DNA of 47,969 bases from JBDZUZ01 sp040255445 (GTDB taxonomy: Bacteria; Planctomycetota; Phycisphaerae; Phycisphaerales; UBA1924): positions 1 through 47,969 of the forward strand of contig JBDZUZ010000012.1 of NCBI GenBank assembly GCA_040255445.1. Direction: 5' to 3'. Position 1 is the stretch's first letter. Each line of letters starts with the position of its first letter. Shown here one piece after another: positions 16,398 to 24,381 of the stretch. The translations under genes and the position numbers were made by a program. A model generated the notes under the pieces. That model worked only from the letters and a program-made list of their open reading frames with translations. It was not told the origin of the DNA and ran no database searches.

Positions 16398-17684
16398 ATG
16401 GCTTCCCGCACGCTCTTGCGTTTGACCGCTGTCGCTGCGCTCACCGCGGCCGGGCCGATCGCGCTGGCGATCGACATCTGGCCGCTGTCGCCCAACAACA
16501 TCCAGTTTTCGCAGGTGAACCTGACGTACGACGGCGCCGCGCAGTCGTTCTCGCAATACGGGATGGCGGCGGTCAATCTTGACAGCGCACTCGCCGCGGC
16601 GGACCGGCCGCTCGCCCGCGGGTACATCAACGTCGGCTCGCCGCAAGGGTGGGTCGTGCGCAACATGCCGGTCGATCTCGACTCGGAGGCGCCGGGGATC
16701 TCGACGATGTTCGACCTGGGCGTGGCGCCGGGAACGCCGGTAACGAGCCAGGCGCTCTCGGCGGTGCTGAGTGATGAGCCGCTGGTGAACTTCGTGCCGC
16801 CCGCGGCGAACATCTTCACGTTCGGCTTTGTCGATCACAACGCGCAGGGCGCGGGCGGCGATCCCGGCAGCGGGCCGCGGCCGGTGGCGCCGAGCCACAC
16901 GATCGACACCTCGGTGATCAACTTCACACCCAACGCACTCACCAAGCTGAGCTGGCAGCCGGGGCACCCGAACATCGAAGAGGACACCAACCAATGCATG
17001 CCCGGCTCGGTGGGCAACAGTTTGCAGTGGCTGGAGAACACGCAGGGCATCAACGTACCGCACAACCATGTGCCCGGCATCCGAAACAACACGCTCAACG
17101 GGCAGCTCGACCTGGCGATGAATCGGCCGGCGCACGCCTACACGCCCAGCGCGATCGCGATGCTGCGGGGCAAGCTCTCGTACATCAACACCAACAATCT
17201 CGCCGATGACCTGATGATCTCGCACAAGCAGCGGACCGGGATCACCTGGCTCAACGGGAACCAGACGGTCGGCGCGGCGACGAGCGTCGAGGACACCTCG
17301 AACACCTCGCTGATCGACTGGATCGTCACGCAGATCCAGGCGGGCAAGGATGTTGAGATCCGCATCGGCTGGGACGGCGGCGGGGCGCACGCGGTGCAGC
17401 TCACCGGCGCCGGCTACATCCTCGGTGTGCCGTGGGTGTCGTGGGCGCACGATGCGAACCAGGGGCACAACGGCAACAACGTGGCGATCAACGGCGGGGT
17501 CAACTGGTTCGACGGCGGCCTGGGCTGGTCGCCGGTGGTGAATCACCGCATGGTCGGGTACATCGGCGGGCAGTTCTTGACGGGGACGATCGACTTCGCG
17601 ATCGCCGAGATGATCCCCGCGCCGGGGAGCCTGGTGCTGATCGCGATCGCGGTGACGATCGGCGGATTCCGTCGGCGGCGGTGA
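16398..17684 (+). CDS. Exported C39-like cysteine protease-fold protein with PEP-CTERM-like tail
   Basis: A 428-aa protein. The signal peptide is about 1-24 (ending ALAIDIW). The middle holds NQCMPGSVGNSLQWLE, with Cys200 opening a helix as in papain/C39 folds, then GGAHAVQLTGAGYI with His331, then WAHDANQG with Asp352 or Asn354 as a possible third residue. This order fits a C39-like peptidase or its inactive relatives; it is an inference. The C-terminus (about 405-428) is MIPAPGS, a hydrophobic helix and a RRRR end, a PEP-CTERM-like sorting tag of the PAPGS type. It is thus exported by a different sorting route from its dockerin-tagged neighbours. The ATG at 16398 has AGGAAAGGGG. Confidence 0.75.
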   Translation: MASRTLLRLTAVAALTAAGPIALAIDIWPLSPNNIQFSQVNLTYDGAAQSFSQYGMAAVNLDSALAAADRPLARGYINVGSPQGWVVRNMPVDLDSEAPGISTMFDLGVAPGTPVTSQALSAVLSDEPLVNFVPPAANIFTFGFVDHNAQGAGGDPGSGPRPVAPSHTIDTSVINFTPNALTKLSWQPGHPNIEEDTNQCMPGSVGNSLQWLENTQGINVPHNHVPGIRNNTLNGQLDLAMNRPAHAYTPSAIAMLRGKLSYINTNNLADDLMISHKQRTGITWLNGNQTVGAATSVEDTSNTSLIDWIVTQIQAGKDVEIRIGWDGGGAHAVQLTGAGYILGVPWVSWAHDANQGHNGNNVAINGGVNWFDGGLGWSPVVNHRMVGYIGGQFLTGTIDFAIAEMIPAPGSLVLIAIAVTIGGFRRRR

Positions 17685-17702
17685 CACGGATCGGGTCACC
17701 GC
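17678..17702. other. Hairpin at the end of the C39-like gene
   Basis: An 8-bp perfect stem GCGGTGAC/GTCACCGC with a 9-nt loop that overlaps the stop codon. It has no U-tract, so it is at best a weak or factor-assisted terminator. Confidence 0.35.
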
Positions 17703-17805
17703 ATCAGGACGTCGTGACCCGGCGCGGGCGTTCCCCCAGCTTTGGATGCGGCTCGCCGCGGACGAGGCTGTCGCCTTCGCCGGGTCGCGGCTCTTCCCTG
17801 CGCTC

Positions 17806-18228
17806 TCAGGCGGCGGGGAGCAGCACCCAAAGAGCGATGACGCCGCGGGCGGACCACGCGATGGTGCGGACCCAGTTGGTCGCGACCAGTCGACGCACCA
17901 CCGCGGCATCGTGTCCGCCGCCCAGCCGCGTGTGGAGCGGAACCTGCACCAAAAAGGTCGAGGCCCAGACCAGCGCAAGCAATGCAAGGCCGGTGACGGC
18001 GAGCGCATCGGCGCGGTCCCACGCGAGCCACGCCGCCGCGGCGAGCTCGATGAGCATCACGGGCATGACGACCGTGGTCGTGGCAGCACGGTGACGTTCG
18101 CCGTATGGCGGCCACGCCTCAGCGCCGACCCGCGCGAAGAGCGGGTAGTGCACGATCTGGACGAACCAGATCAGCCCGGTCATGAACCAGGTCGCGGCGG
18201 CGTGGATGAGCAGGATGAGATCGTGCAC
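17806..18228 (-). CDS. Four-helix membrane protein of unknown function
   Basis: A 140-aa integral membrane protein with four predicted helices: about 4-24, 52-70, 76-96 and 120-138. Notable residues are WFVQIVHYPLF after the first helix and a short loop with ERHRAATTTVVMP before the second. The start is read as GTG at 18228 with a GGAG about 9 nt upstream; the next in-frame Met is inside the first helix. It is divergent from the amidohydrolase gene and convergent with the C39-like gene. I do not recognise a named family. Confidence 0.65.
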   Translation of the reverse strand: MHDLILLIHAAATWFMTGLIWFVQIVHYPLFARVGAEAWPPYGERHRAATTTVVMPVMLIELAAAAWLAWDRADALAVTGLALLALVWASTFLVQVPLHTRLGGGHDAAVVRRLVATNWVRTIAWSARGVIALWVLLPAA

Positions 18229-18377
18229 GCGCGGGGCTCCACGGCGTTGGCCGGCGGCGAAGGAGGCAGCCGTGGCAGTTGCGTGGATACGAGTGAGACC
18301 ATCGCGCTGGATGCGGCCTCCGCCGCGTGGTAGCCGGCGGCGGTCGTCGAGCGGGCGATCCTCGGGGGTTCGGCCGC

Positions 18378-18383
18378 TACCCT
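18378..18383 (+). promoter_or_regulatory. -10-like TACCCT close to a start codon
   Basis: TACCCT ends 6 nt before the ATG at 18390. No Shine-Dalgarno is present. Consistent with a leaderless transcript; no -35 match at the expected distance. Confidence 0.35.
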
Positions 18384-18389
18384 ACGCTC

Positions 18390-19610
18390 ATGCCCGTGAG
18401 CACCGCACCGTCGTCCGATATTGCTTCTTTGCTCCAGTCGCACCTGCCGGACCTGATCGAGTTCCGGCGCGATCTGCATATGCACCCGGAGTTGTCGTTC
18501 CAGGAGCGGCGGACGGCGGAGGTCGTGGCTCAGGCGCTCGAGGCGATCGGGGTCAAGATCAAGGCGGGCGTCGCGGACACGGGTGTGATCGGGTATCTGC
18601 CCGCGACCGAGCCGGGGGGCGAGGCTCTCGAATCCGTAGCGCTCCGCGCGGACATGGATGCGCTGCCGATCGAGGAGGCGACCGGGCTGCCCTACAGCTC
18701 GAAGACTCCGGGCGTGATGCACGCGTGCGGGCACGATGGGCACACGACGATCCTGCTCGGCGCTGCTCGGCTGCTGGCGCAGATGCCGCGACCGCGGCCG
18801 GTGACGTTCCTCTTCCAGCCGGCGGAGGAGGGCGGGGGCGGCGCGGACCGGATGTGCAAGCAGGGCGCGCTCGCGGGCGACGAGGGCGGGGGCATCGGCA
18901 ACCCGGTGGGCTCGGTGTACGGGTTGCACGGCTGGCCGACGATCGAGGTCGGCCGCGTCGCATCGCGGCCCGGGCCGCTCCTGGCGTCGGTCGATGACTT
19001 CGTGGTGGATGTGAAGGGCGTGCAGGCGCACGGGGCGTATCCGCACCAGGGGCGCGATGCGATCCTGGCGACCGCGCACATCATCACGGCGATCCAGCAG
19101 ATCGCGAGCCGGAACGTGGGCCCGCTGGAGAGCGTGGTCTGCTCGGTCGGCGCGATCAACGCGGGCACGGCGAACAACATCATCCCCGAGCGGGTGCGGT
19201 TCATCGGCACGGTGCGGACGCTGACGCCGGAGGTGAAGGCCGCAGCGCGGAAGCGGTTCTTCGAGATCGTGGAGAACACGGCGAAGGCGTTCGGCTGCAC
19301 AGCGCACATCGACTGGCACGATTCGTACCCGGTGACGCACAACGACCCGCGGGCGACCGCGCGGTTCTTCGACCTGGCGCGGGACGCGTTCGGCCCCGAC
19401 CGCGTCGATCATGTGCAGAACCCGACGATGGGTGGTGAGGACTTCTCGTACTACGGGCATCACGTGCCGGCGTGCTTCTTCCTGCTTGGATTGAAGCCCA
19501 AGGGTGCGGAGTCGTTCCCGACGCTGCATCAGCCGGACTTTGATTTCAATGATGATGCGCTGGCGGTGGGGATTGAGATGATGGTGCGGTTGGCGACGGG
19601 CAAGGCGTGA
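18390..19610 (+). CDS. M20-family amidohydrolase
   Basis: A 406-aa zinc-dependent amidohydrolase of the M20D (hippurate / N-acyl amino acid hydrolase) type. It removes acyl groups from amino acids or short peptides in the cytoplasm. Visible motifs: FRRDLHMHPELSFQE (27-41), ADMDALPIEE with the metal-bridging region, HACGHDGHT (111-119) with Cys113, His115 and Asp116, QPAEEGGGGA (143-152) with the general base Glu146/147, and TMGGEDFSYY near residue 350. The lid domain lies at about 205-320. Length is normal for the family. The ATG at 18390 lacks a Shine-Dalgarno. The exact substrate is not predictable. It is convergent with the dus gene across an octamer array. Confidence 0.9.
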   Translation: MPVSTAPSSDIASLLQSHLPDLIEFRRDLHMHPELSFQERRTAEVVAQALEAIGVKIKAGVADTGVIGYLPATEPGGEALESVALRADMDALPIEEATGLPYSSKTPGVMHACGHDGHTTILLGAARLLAQMPRPRPVTFLFQPAEEGGGGADRMCKQGALAGDEGGGIGNPVGSVYGLHGWPTIEVGRVASRPGPLLASVDDFVVDVKGVQAHGAYPHQGRDAILATAHIITAIQQIASRNVGPLESVVCSVGAINAGTANNIIPERVRFIGTVRTLTPEVKAAARKRFFEIVENTAKAFGCTAHIDWHDSYPVTHNDPRATARFFDLARDAFGPDRVDHVQNPTMGGEDFSYYGHHVPACFFLLGLKPKGAESFPTLHQPDFDFNDDALAVGIEMMVRLATGKA

Positions 19611-19625
19611 GCGGCGCTGGGGCGA

Positions 19626-19791
19626 GGCACAGAGGCACAAAGGCACAGAGGCACAAAGGGGTGAAGACAGCGCCGCTTCGCGGCGTTCGTCTACCGGCCC
19701 GCCTTTGAATGCGATGCGCCGCTGTGTCGATGCGAGTCGTCTTGCGTGTGTTCCATCCCTTTGTGCCTTTGTGCCTCTGTGCCTTTGTGCC
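19626..19791. repeat. Octamer inverted array C
   Basis: The left arm (19626-19660) is four clean units GGCACAGA/GGCACAAA. The right arm (19760-19791) is four complementary units (TTTGTGCC, TCTGTGCC). The centre is about 100 bp. Unlike arrays A and B, the right arm lies inside the 3' end of a gene (dus) and is translated as RHKGTEAQRHKG. Confidence 0.85.
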
Positions 19792-21188
19792 TCTCCCCAT
19801 AGAACTCCGCCAACACCGCCCGCCAATCCTCCAACGAACTCACCGCAATCATCTTCTTCCGCACATCCTCACCTGCGGGATGGTGCTCGGCGAAGCGGAT
19901 GCCGAACTTGCGGATGAGGCGGGCGGCTTGGTGTTCGCCGTGGCGGGCATCGCGGCAGACGGCCAGGAGCAGGCGGAAGTGTTCATCGAGGACCGCGCGC
20001 TGTTCAGCGATCGTCGGCGGGGCGGGGTCGCGGCCGGCGATCATGTCGCGGGCCTGGCGGAAGATCCAGGGGTTGCCGATGCAGCCGCGGGCGACGGCGA
20101 CTGCGCTCACGCCGGTGTACGCGATCATGCGGAAGATGTCGCCGACTTCCCAGACATCGCCGGAGCCGAAGATGAGCTTGCCGGGGTGACGCTCAACGAT
20201 GCCCTTCAGGATGTCCCAACGCGAGGGGCCGATGTATTTCTGCTGCACGGTGCGGCCGTGGATCGTGACCCAGGTGTAGCCCATGTCGAACGCCGCGGCG
20301 ATGATGGTCTCGCAGTTGGCGGCCATCTCGGGCGTGTCGTCGAAAGCGCGGCGGAGCTTTACGCTCGTCACGACATTCGCCGGGAGCGTTTCGCGGACCG
20401 CTTCGAGGATCGCGATCGCGCCCCTGGGCTCGGCGAGCCAGTGCCCGCCGCGAGCCTTCTTCTCGACCTTCTTGACGGGGCAGGCGAGGTTGACATCGAT
20501 CACTTCGAAACCGGAGCCCGCGATATCGCGTGCGGGCGCCTCCCCCACTTCGCCGACCGCATTGATCGAGTCGATCGCATCGCACGAGTCAGCGCCGCAG
20601 TCCGGATCGCCGCTGTCGCCCAGCCCCTCGGTCGGGTCGAAGCGGCCGAGCTGCTCGCCGCCCGGCAGCCGCACCGCATCGAGCGCGAAGTCGGCATCCT
20701 CTCGCCCGGCGTAGGCCATGAGGCGGTAGGCCTTGTCGCCGCGGCGGGACTGCTCGGCGGCCTTGAGGGCGCTGGCGGCCATCTCGCGGGGGTCGGAGCC
20801 CATGATCTGGCAGGCGAGGGGGTGGTCCTCGGGGCCGCCGGGGACGTTGTCGTGGAGCTCGCCCAGGTCGGCCTTCACGAAGCCCCGGCCGCCNNNNNNN
20901 NNNGGCGAGGAGGGTGCGGTCGAGGAGGGCTTCGGTCACGCAGAAGGGGCAGCCGTGCCGGCGGGCGATGATCCGCATCGCGGCATCGGAGTAGCCGGCG
21001 AGGCCGGCCTGGAAGAAGGGGGCGTCGAAGCCGGGGACCGCCGCGGGGATGCGGGGGTCGATGGGGCCTTCGGGGCGGCGGCCGAGGGCCGCGGCGATGG
21101 CGCGGGGGTCCAGATCCTCCGAACCGGGTGCGATCGCGGGGGCGGGGGGCGTTGCGTTGTTGCCGGTGGGTTTGCTCGGGCTGCCCAT
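19691..21188 (-). CDS. dus: tRNA-dihydrouridine synthase, interrupted by an assembly gap
   Basis: FMN-dependent enzyme that reduces uridine to dihydrouridine in tRNA. Before the gap (95 codons): QAGLAGYSDAAMR, the family's start of the TIM barrel, and FCVTEALLDRTLLA. After it: GGRGFVKADLGE, NLACPVKKV with the catalytic Cys, SVKLRRAFDD, TIHGRTVQQKY, FGSGDVW and VAVARGCIGNPWIF, all normal Dus landmarks. The two halves join smoothly as LLA-GGRGF, so the 10 Ns (which break the frame) are a placeholder and the real gap is a multiple of 3, perhaps near zero. The last 30 or so residues come from octamer array C and downstream sequence. The ATG at 21188 has TATAGT 7 nt upstream and no Shine-Dalgarno. 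The subfamily (DusA/B/C) is not certain. Confidence 0.88.
20894..20903. other. Scaffold gap (10 N) inside dus
   Basis: The reading frame before the gap ends on a codon boundary and the frame after it resumes at a conserved GGRGF segment. A 10-nt gap would shift the frame, so the length is not real. Confidence 0.95.
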
Positions 21189-21195
21189 CGCGGCG

Positions 21196-21201
21196 ACTAT
21201 A
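21196..21201 (-). promoter_or_regulatory. -10-like TATAGT close to the dus start
   Basis: Minus-strand TATAGT, 7 nt, then ATG at 21188. The same hexamer and spacing occur at 29563. No Shine-Dalgarno lies between; probable leaderless promoter. Confidence 0.45.
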
Positions 21202-21265
21202 GGGGGCGGGGCGATCGGCCCTGTCGGCATGGACGGAAGCGCACGAGCGGAAGCGAGGGACGCGG

Positions 21266-21703
21266 TTGAAGACCAATGGCCTGTTGATGGTGTTCGCGGC
21301 GGCGGTGATGGCGGCGGGTGTGAGCGGGTGTCGCACCGCGCCCGAGCAGCGCGACTACGCGCGGGCGTATCCCGGCGGCGGGGCCAGCCCCGAGACGATC
21401 AACGTGCAGGTCTTCCGGCACACCAAGACGATCGAGTTCACCAACACGACGGCGCAAGCGTTCGGGCCGTCGACGCTTTGGTTGAATGCGCGGTTCTCGC
21501 GGCCGATCGATGGGCTGGCGGTGGGCGAGACGATCGAGCTCCCTTTCAAGGAGTTCGTCGATGAGTATTCCGAGCCCTTCCGCGGCGGCGGGTTCTTCGC
21601 GACCGAGGCGCCGGACCGGCTGGTGTTGACGCAGCTCGAGACGACGGGGGCGGATGGGCAGCGCGCGGTGTACGGGCTGGTGGTGGTGGATGGGCGGCCG
21701 TGA
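21266..21703 (+). CDS. Small lipoprotein of unknown function
   Basis: A 145-aa lipoprotein. The signal peptide MKTNGLLMVFAAAVMAAGVSGC ends in a good lipobox (V-S-G-Cys22), so the mature protein should be membrane-anchored. The mature part (about 123 residues) looks beta-rich: INVQVFRHTKTIEFTNTT, a W-x-N-x-R-F segment, then EFVDEYSEPFRGGGFFATE. I do not recognise a family. The start is taken as TTG at 21266, preceded by GAGGGA, because it supplies the Lys of the signal peptide; the next ATG (21287) would leave no charged n-region. It is 77 bp from the divergent dus gene and 44 bp upstream of the deacetylase, likely co-transcribed. Confidence 0.65.
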   Translation: MKTNGLLMVFAAAVMAAGVSGCRTAPEQRDYARAYPGGGASPETINVQVFRHTKTIEFTNTTAQAFGPSTLWLNARFSRPIDGLAVGETIELPFKEFVDEYSEPFRGGGFFATEAPDRLVLTQLETTGADGQRAVYGLVVVDGRP

Positions 21704-21747
21704 GTTTTGGTCGGAAGTGATGGCGCCGGCTGTGATGGGGAGAGAGC

Positions 21748-22557
21748 ATGCGGATTCTCGTGGTCGCCGCGCACCCGGATGATGCCGAGATCGGCATGGG
21801 CGGGAGCATCGCGAAGTTCGCCGCGGATGGGCACGATGTGCTGATCTGCGATGTGACCGATGGCAGCCCGACGCCGCGGGGGGACCGGGGGACGCGGCTG
21901 CGGGAGGCGGCGGCCGCGCTCGAGTGTCTGAAGCCGGAGGGCGGCGCGGGCAGTGCCGGTGGGAAGAAGACGGGGAGCGTCGAGCGGATCCTGCTGGATT
22001 TCCCGAACCGGACGCTGCAGCACACGATCGAATCACGGCACGCGGTCGCGGCGGTGATCCGGGCGCACCGGGCGGACATGGTCTTCGCGCCGCAGGATCA
22101 GGATGCGCACCCGGATCATTTGGCGCTGACGCGGATCTGCGAGGATGCGCGGTTCGATGCGAAGCTGTCGAAACTGGATCTGGCGACGCCGCCGGGGATG
22201 GAGGATGTGGGCCCGCCGCGGTATGTGCGGTGGTTCTTCTACTACGACATCTCGCACCTGCGGCATACGCGGCGGCCGGATTTCCTGCTGGACATCACGG
22301 GGTACGAGCTCAAGAAGCAGCGGTCGCTCAAGGCGTACCGGTCGCAGTTCGGGCCGTGGGATGATGGCGGCGCGGGGCTTTCGGAGGGGGATCCGAAGGC
22401 GGGGAAGCCCGATGCCGGGAAACTCGTGAGCGTGGACTTCCCCGAGCGGATGCTGGCGTACGCGACGTGGTGGGGATCGCGGATCGGGGTGCCGTACGCG
22501 GAGCCGTTCTTCACGAAGGAGCCGGTGGGGCTGGGGTCGCTGGAGGGGTTGGCCTGA
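21748..22557 (+). CDS. LmbE/PIG-L family deacetylase
   Basis: A 269-aa zinc-dependent N-deacetylase of the PIG-L/LmbE family, which removes acetyl groups from N-acetylglucosaminyl conjugates. VVAAHPDDAEIGMGG (5-19) contains the metal- and base-carrying AHPDD, and AHPDHLAL (120-127) supplies the third metal ligand. The GRSLKAYRSQF-like segment near 195 and the length (about 235-270) fit the BshB1 branch that makes glucosaminyl malate for bacillithiol. No bshA or bshC is in the window, so the pathway is an inference. The ATG has a strong GGGAGAGAG Shine-Dalgarno. It follows the lipoprotein gene in the same direction. Confidence 0.85.
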   Translation: MRILVVAAHPDDAEIGMGGSIAKFAADGHDVLICDVTDGSPTPRGDRGTRLREAAAALECLKPEGGAGSAGGKKTGSVERILLDFPNRTLQHTIESRHAVAAVIRAHRADMVFAPQDQDAHPDHLALTRICEDARFDAKLSKLDLATPPGMEDVGPPRYVRWFFYYDISHLRHTRRPDFLLDITGYELKKQRSLKAYRSQFGPWDDGGAGLSEGDPKAGKPDAGKLVSVDFPERMLAYATWWGSRIGVPYAEPFFTKEPVGLGSLEGLA

Positions 22558-22563
22558 GTTCTG

Positions 22564-22722
22564 CCGTGGCATCGGCATTCTGCCGATGTCGAGGCTCACC
22601 TCGCGCAGCGCCGCGGCGCTCGGTCTGCGGAATCGTGCGCCGATCGCGTGACCTTCCGCCGTCCGAACGAACCGGCGCTGCGCTCCGTGCGCCCACACAT
22701 CGGCAGAATGCCGATGCCACGG
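22564..22722. mobile_element. 159-bp MITE-like element with 25-bp perfect inverted ends
   Basis: The ends at 22564-22588 and 22698-22722 are perfect 25-bp inverted repeats starting CCGTGGCATCGG. Each end also folds by itself (CATCGGCA, 3-nt loop, TGCCGATG). A further inner inverted segment (GCGCAGCGCCG) extends the pairing. It has no coding capacity and no clear target-site duplication. It lies 6 bp after the deacetylase stop and 10 bp before the mgtE -35. Confidence 0.75.
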
Positions 22723-22732
22723 AAGGAAGGCG

Positions 22733-22761
22733 TTGCCTTCACCGCTTTCTCCCGCTTTGAT
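22733..22761 (+). promoter_or_regulatory. Promoter of mgtE
   Basis: TTGCCT, exactly 17 bp, then TTTGAT, which ends 8 nt before the ATG at 22770. Each hexamer matches 4 of 6 consensus bases. No Shine-Dalgarno is present, so the transcript would be almost leaderless. Confidence 0.45.
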
Positions 22762-22769
22762 CCTGCCGC

Positions 22770-24152
22770 ATGAACCCGACGGCCAAACTGCTGGAGCCCG
22801 AGTTTCGCGAGCTCATCGAGCAGGGGCATTACGCGCAGATGCGCGAGATCATGCACGAGCTGGACCACGCGGACACGGCCGACATCCTCAAGGAGCTCGA
22901 GCCGCGGCAGGCGGCGGTGGCGTTCCGCTTCATGCCGCGGGATGACGCCGCGGAGGTCTTCAGCTACTTCGATGCGGAGGAGCAGGAGGAGCTGATCCGC
23001 GAGCTGGGCGATGCGGCGGCGCGCGTCGTCGAGGGGATGGGCGGCGACGATATCGCGCGGCTGCTCGATGAACTGCCGGGCGAGATCAGCCAGCGGCTGG
23101 TGAACTCGCTCAGCCCGGAGACGCGGCGGCAGGCGCAGGTGATCCTGGGCTACCCGGCGCGGAGCGTCGGGCGACTGATGACGCCCGATTACATCCGCGT
23201 GAAGCCCGAGTGGACGATGAGCCAGGCGCTCGAGCACGTGCGGCAGCACGGGCGCGATGCCGAGACAGTGAATGTGCTCTATGTCACCGACGCCGGCGGG
23301 CGGCTGATCGATGATGTGCGGCTGCGGCAGGTGCTGCTCGCGCCGCCGACGGCGACGATCGATTCGATCATGAACGATGCGTTCGTCGCGCTGCGGGCAA
23401 CGGACCCGCAGGAAGATGCGGTGCGGCAGATGGCGCGGTACGACCGCACCGCGTTGCCGGTGGTGGACAGCCGCGGCGTGCTGCTGGGGATCGTGACGGT
23501 CGACGACATCGCGGACGTCGCCGAGGCCGAGGCAACCGAGGACATCCAGAAGCTGGGCGGTGTCGAGGCGCTGGAAGATACCTACACGAACACCGGGCAC
23601 CTGGAGATGTTCAGGAAGCGCGGTGTATGGCTTGGCATTCTGTTCGTCGGGCAGACGATCACGATCGTCGTGCTGGGCGGGTTCCAGGATCAGCTGGAGA
23701 AGGCCGCGATCCTGGCGATCTTCCTGCCGCTGGTGATCTCCTGCGGCGGCAACTCGGGCTCGCAGGCGGCGACGCTGGTGACGCGCGCTCTCGCGCTGGG
23801 CGAGGTGGGGAGCAAGGACTGGCTGACGGTCGTCAAGCGCGAGGTCGTGACCGCGCTGATGCTCGGGAGCGCGCTGGCGATGATGGCGCTGATCACGGTC
23901 GAGGTCTTCTCGCGGATCGGGCACCCGACGACGCCTTATGCCCACCGGTTAGGCATCGCGGTCGCGGCGACCGTGCTGTGCGTGGTGCTCTGGGGAACGA
24001 TCGTGGGGTCGCTGCTGCCGCTGTTTCTGAAGCGGATGAAGCTGGACCCGGCGACGGCGTCGACACCGATGGTGGCGACGATGATGGATGCCTCGGGGAC
24101 GCTGATCTATCTGGGGTTGGCGATTCTGATTTTGACGGGGACGATTTTGTAG
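22770..24152 (+). CDS. mgtE: Magnesium transporter MgtE
   Basis: A 460-aa inner-membrane Mg2+ channel/transporter. The cytoplasmic N domain (about 1-130) contains ELEPRQAAVAFRFMPRDDAAEVFSYF. Two CBS domains (about 135-265; RLMTPDYIRV, LPVVDSRGVLLGIVTVDDI) sense Mg2+. Five membrane helices (about 288-460) carry the GGNSGSQAATLVTRALALGE signature and the terminal MMDASGTLIYLG with the pore Asp. Length and order are as in the family. The start at 22770 has no Shine-Dalgarno; the promoter sits immediately upstream. A small inverted-repeat element separates it from the deacetylase gene, so it is probably transcribed alone. Confidence 0.93.
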   Translation: MNPTAKLLEPEFRELIEQGHYAQMREIMHELDHADTADILKELEPRQAAVAFRFMPRDDAAEVFSYFDAEEQEELIRELGDAAARVVEGMGGDDIARLLDELPGEISQRLVNSLSPETRRQAQVILGYPARSVGRLMTPDYIRVKPEWTMSQALEHVRQHGRDAETVNVLYVTDAGGRLIDDVRLRQVLLAPPTATIDSIMNDAFVALRATDPQEDAVRQMARYDRTALPVVDSRGVLLGIVTVDDIADVAEAEATEDIQKLGGVEALEDTYTNTGHLEMFRKRGVWLGILFVGQTITIVVLGGFQDQLEKAAILAIFLPLVISCGGNSGSQAATLVTRALALGEVGSKDWLTVVKREVVTALMLGSALAMMALITVEVFSRIGHPTTPYAHRLGIAVAATVLCVVLWGTIVGSLLPLFLKRMKLDPATASTPMVATMMDASGTLIYLGLAILILTGTIL

Positions 24153-24249
24153 GCGTGGCGCTGAGGTGGTCTTGCGTGTGTACGACGCGCAGTGATGTTC
24201 AGCGCATGTGGCGAGTGCGCGGTGTTCTTCGCACGTTGCGCTGATGCCA

Positions 24250-24273
24250 GAGGAAGGGGAGGACCCCTTCCTC
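24250..24273. terminator. Hairpin between convergent genes
   Basis: A perfect 10-bp stem GAGGAAGGGG/CCCCTTCCTC with an AGGA tetraloop, 97 nt after the mgtE stop and 108 nt from the facing stop. It lacks a U-tract, so it may be a factor-assisted bidirectional end. The rest of 24153-24381 holds nothing I can support. Confidence 0.5.
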
Positions 24274-24381
24274 CGGCACCTCCATCCCCCGATGACCGGC
24301 GAGTTGGCTTGTAAGCGCGTACCGGTCGCTGGCCCATGCTGGACGCACGACCGTGGGGCCCCCGCTGGAGACTGGCGGGCA

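Noticed and set aside
16086..18008. Upstream extension of the 12930-16085 gene by 641 codons
   Set aside because: The frame stays open, but it runs antisense through the C39-like gene; the ATG at 16085 has a Shine-Dalgarno and a signal peptide.
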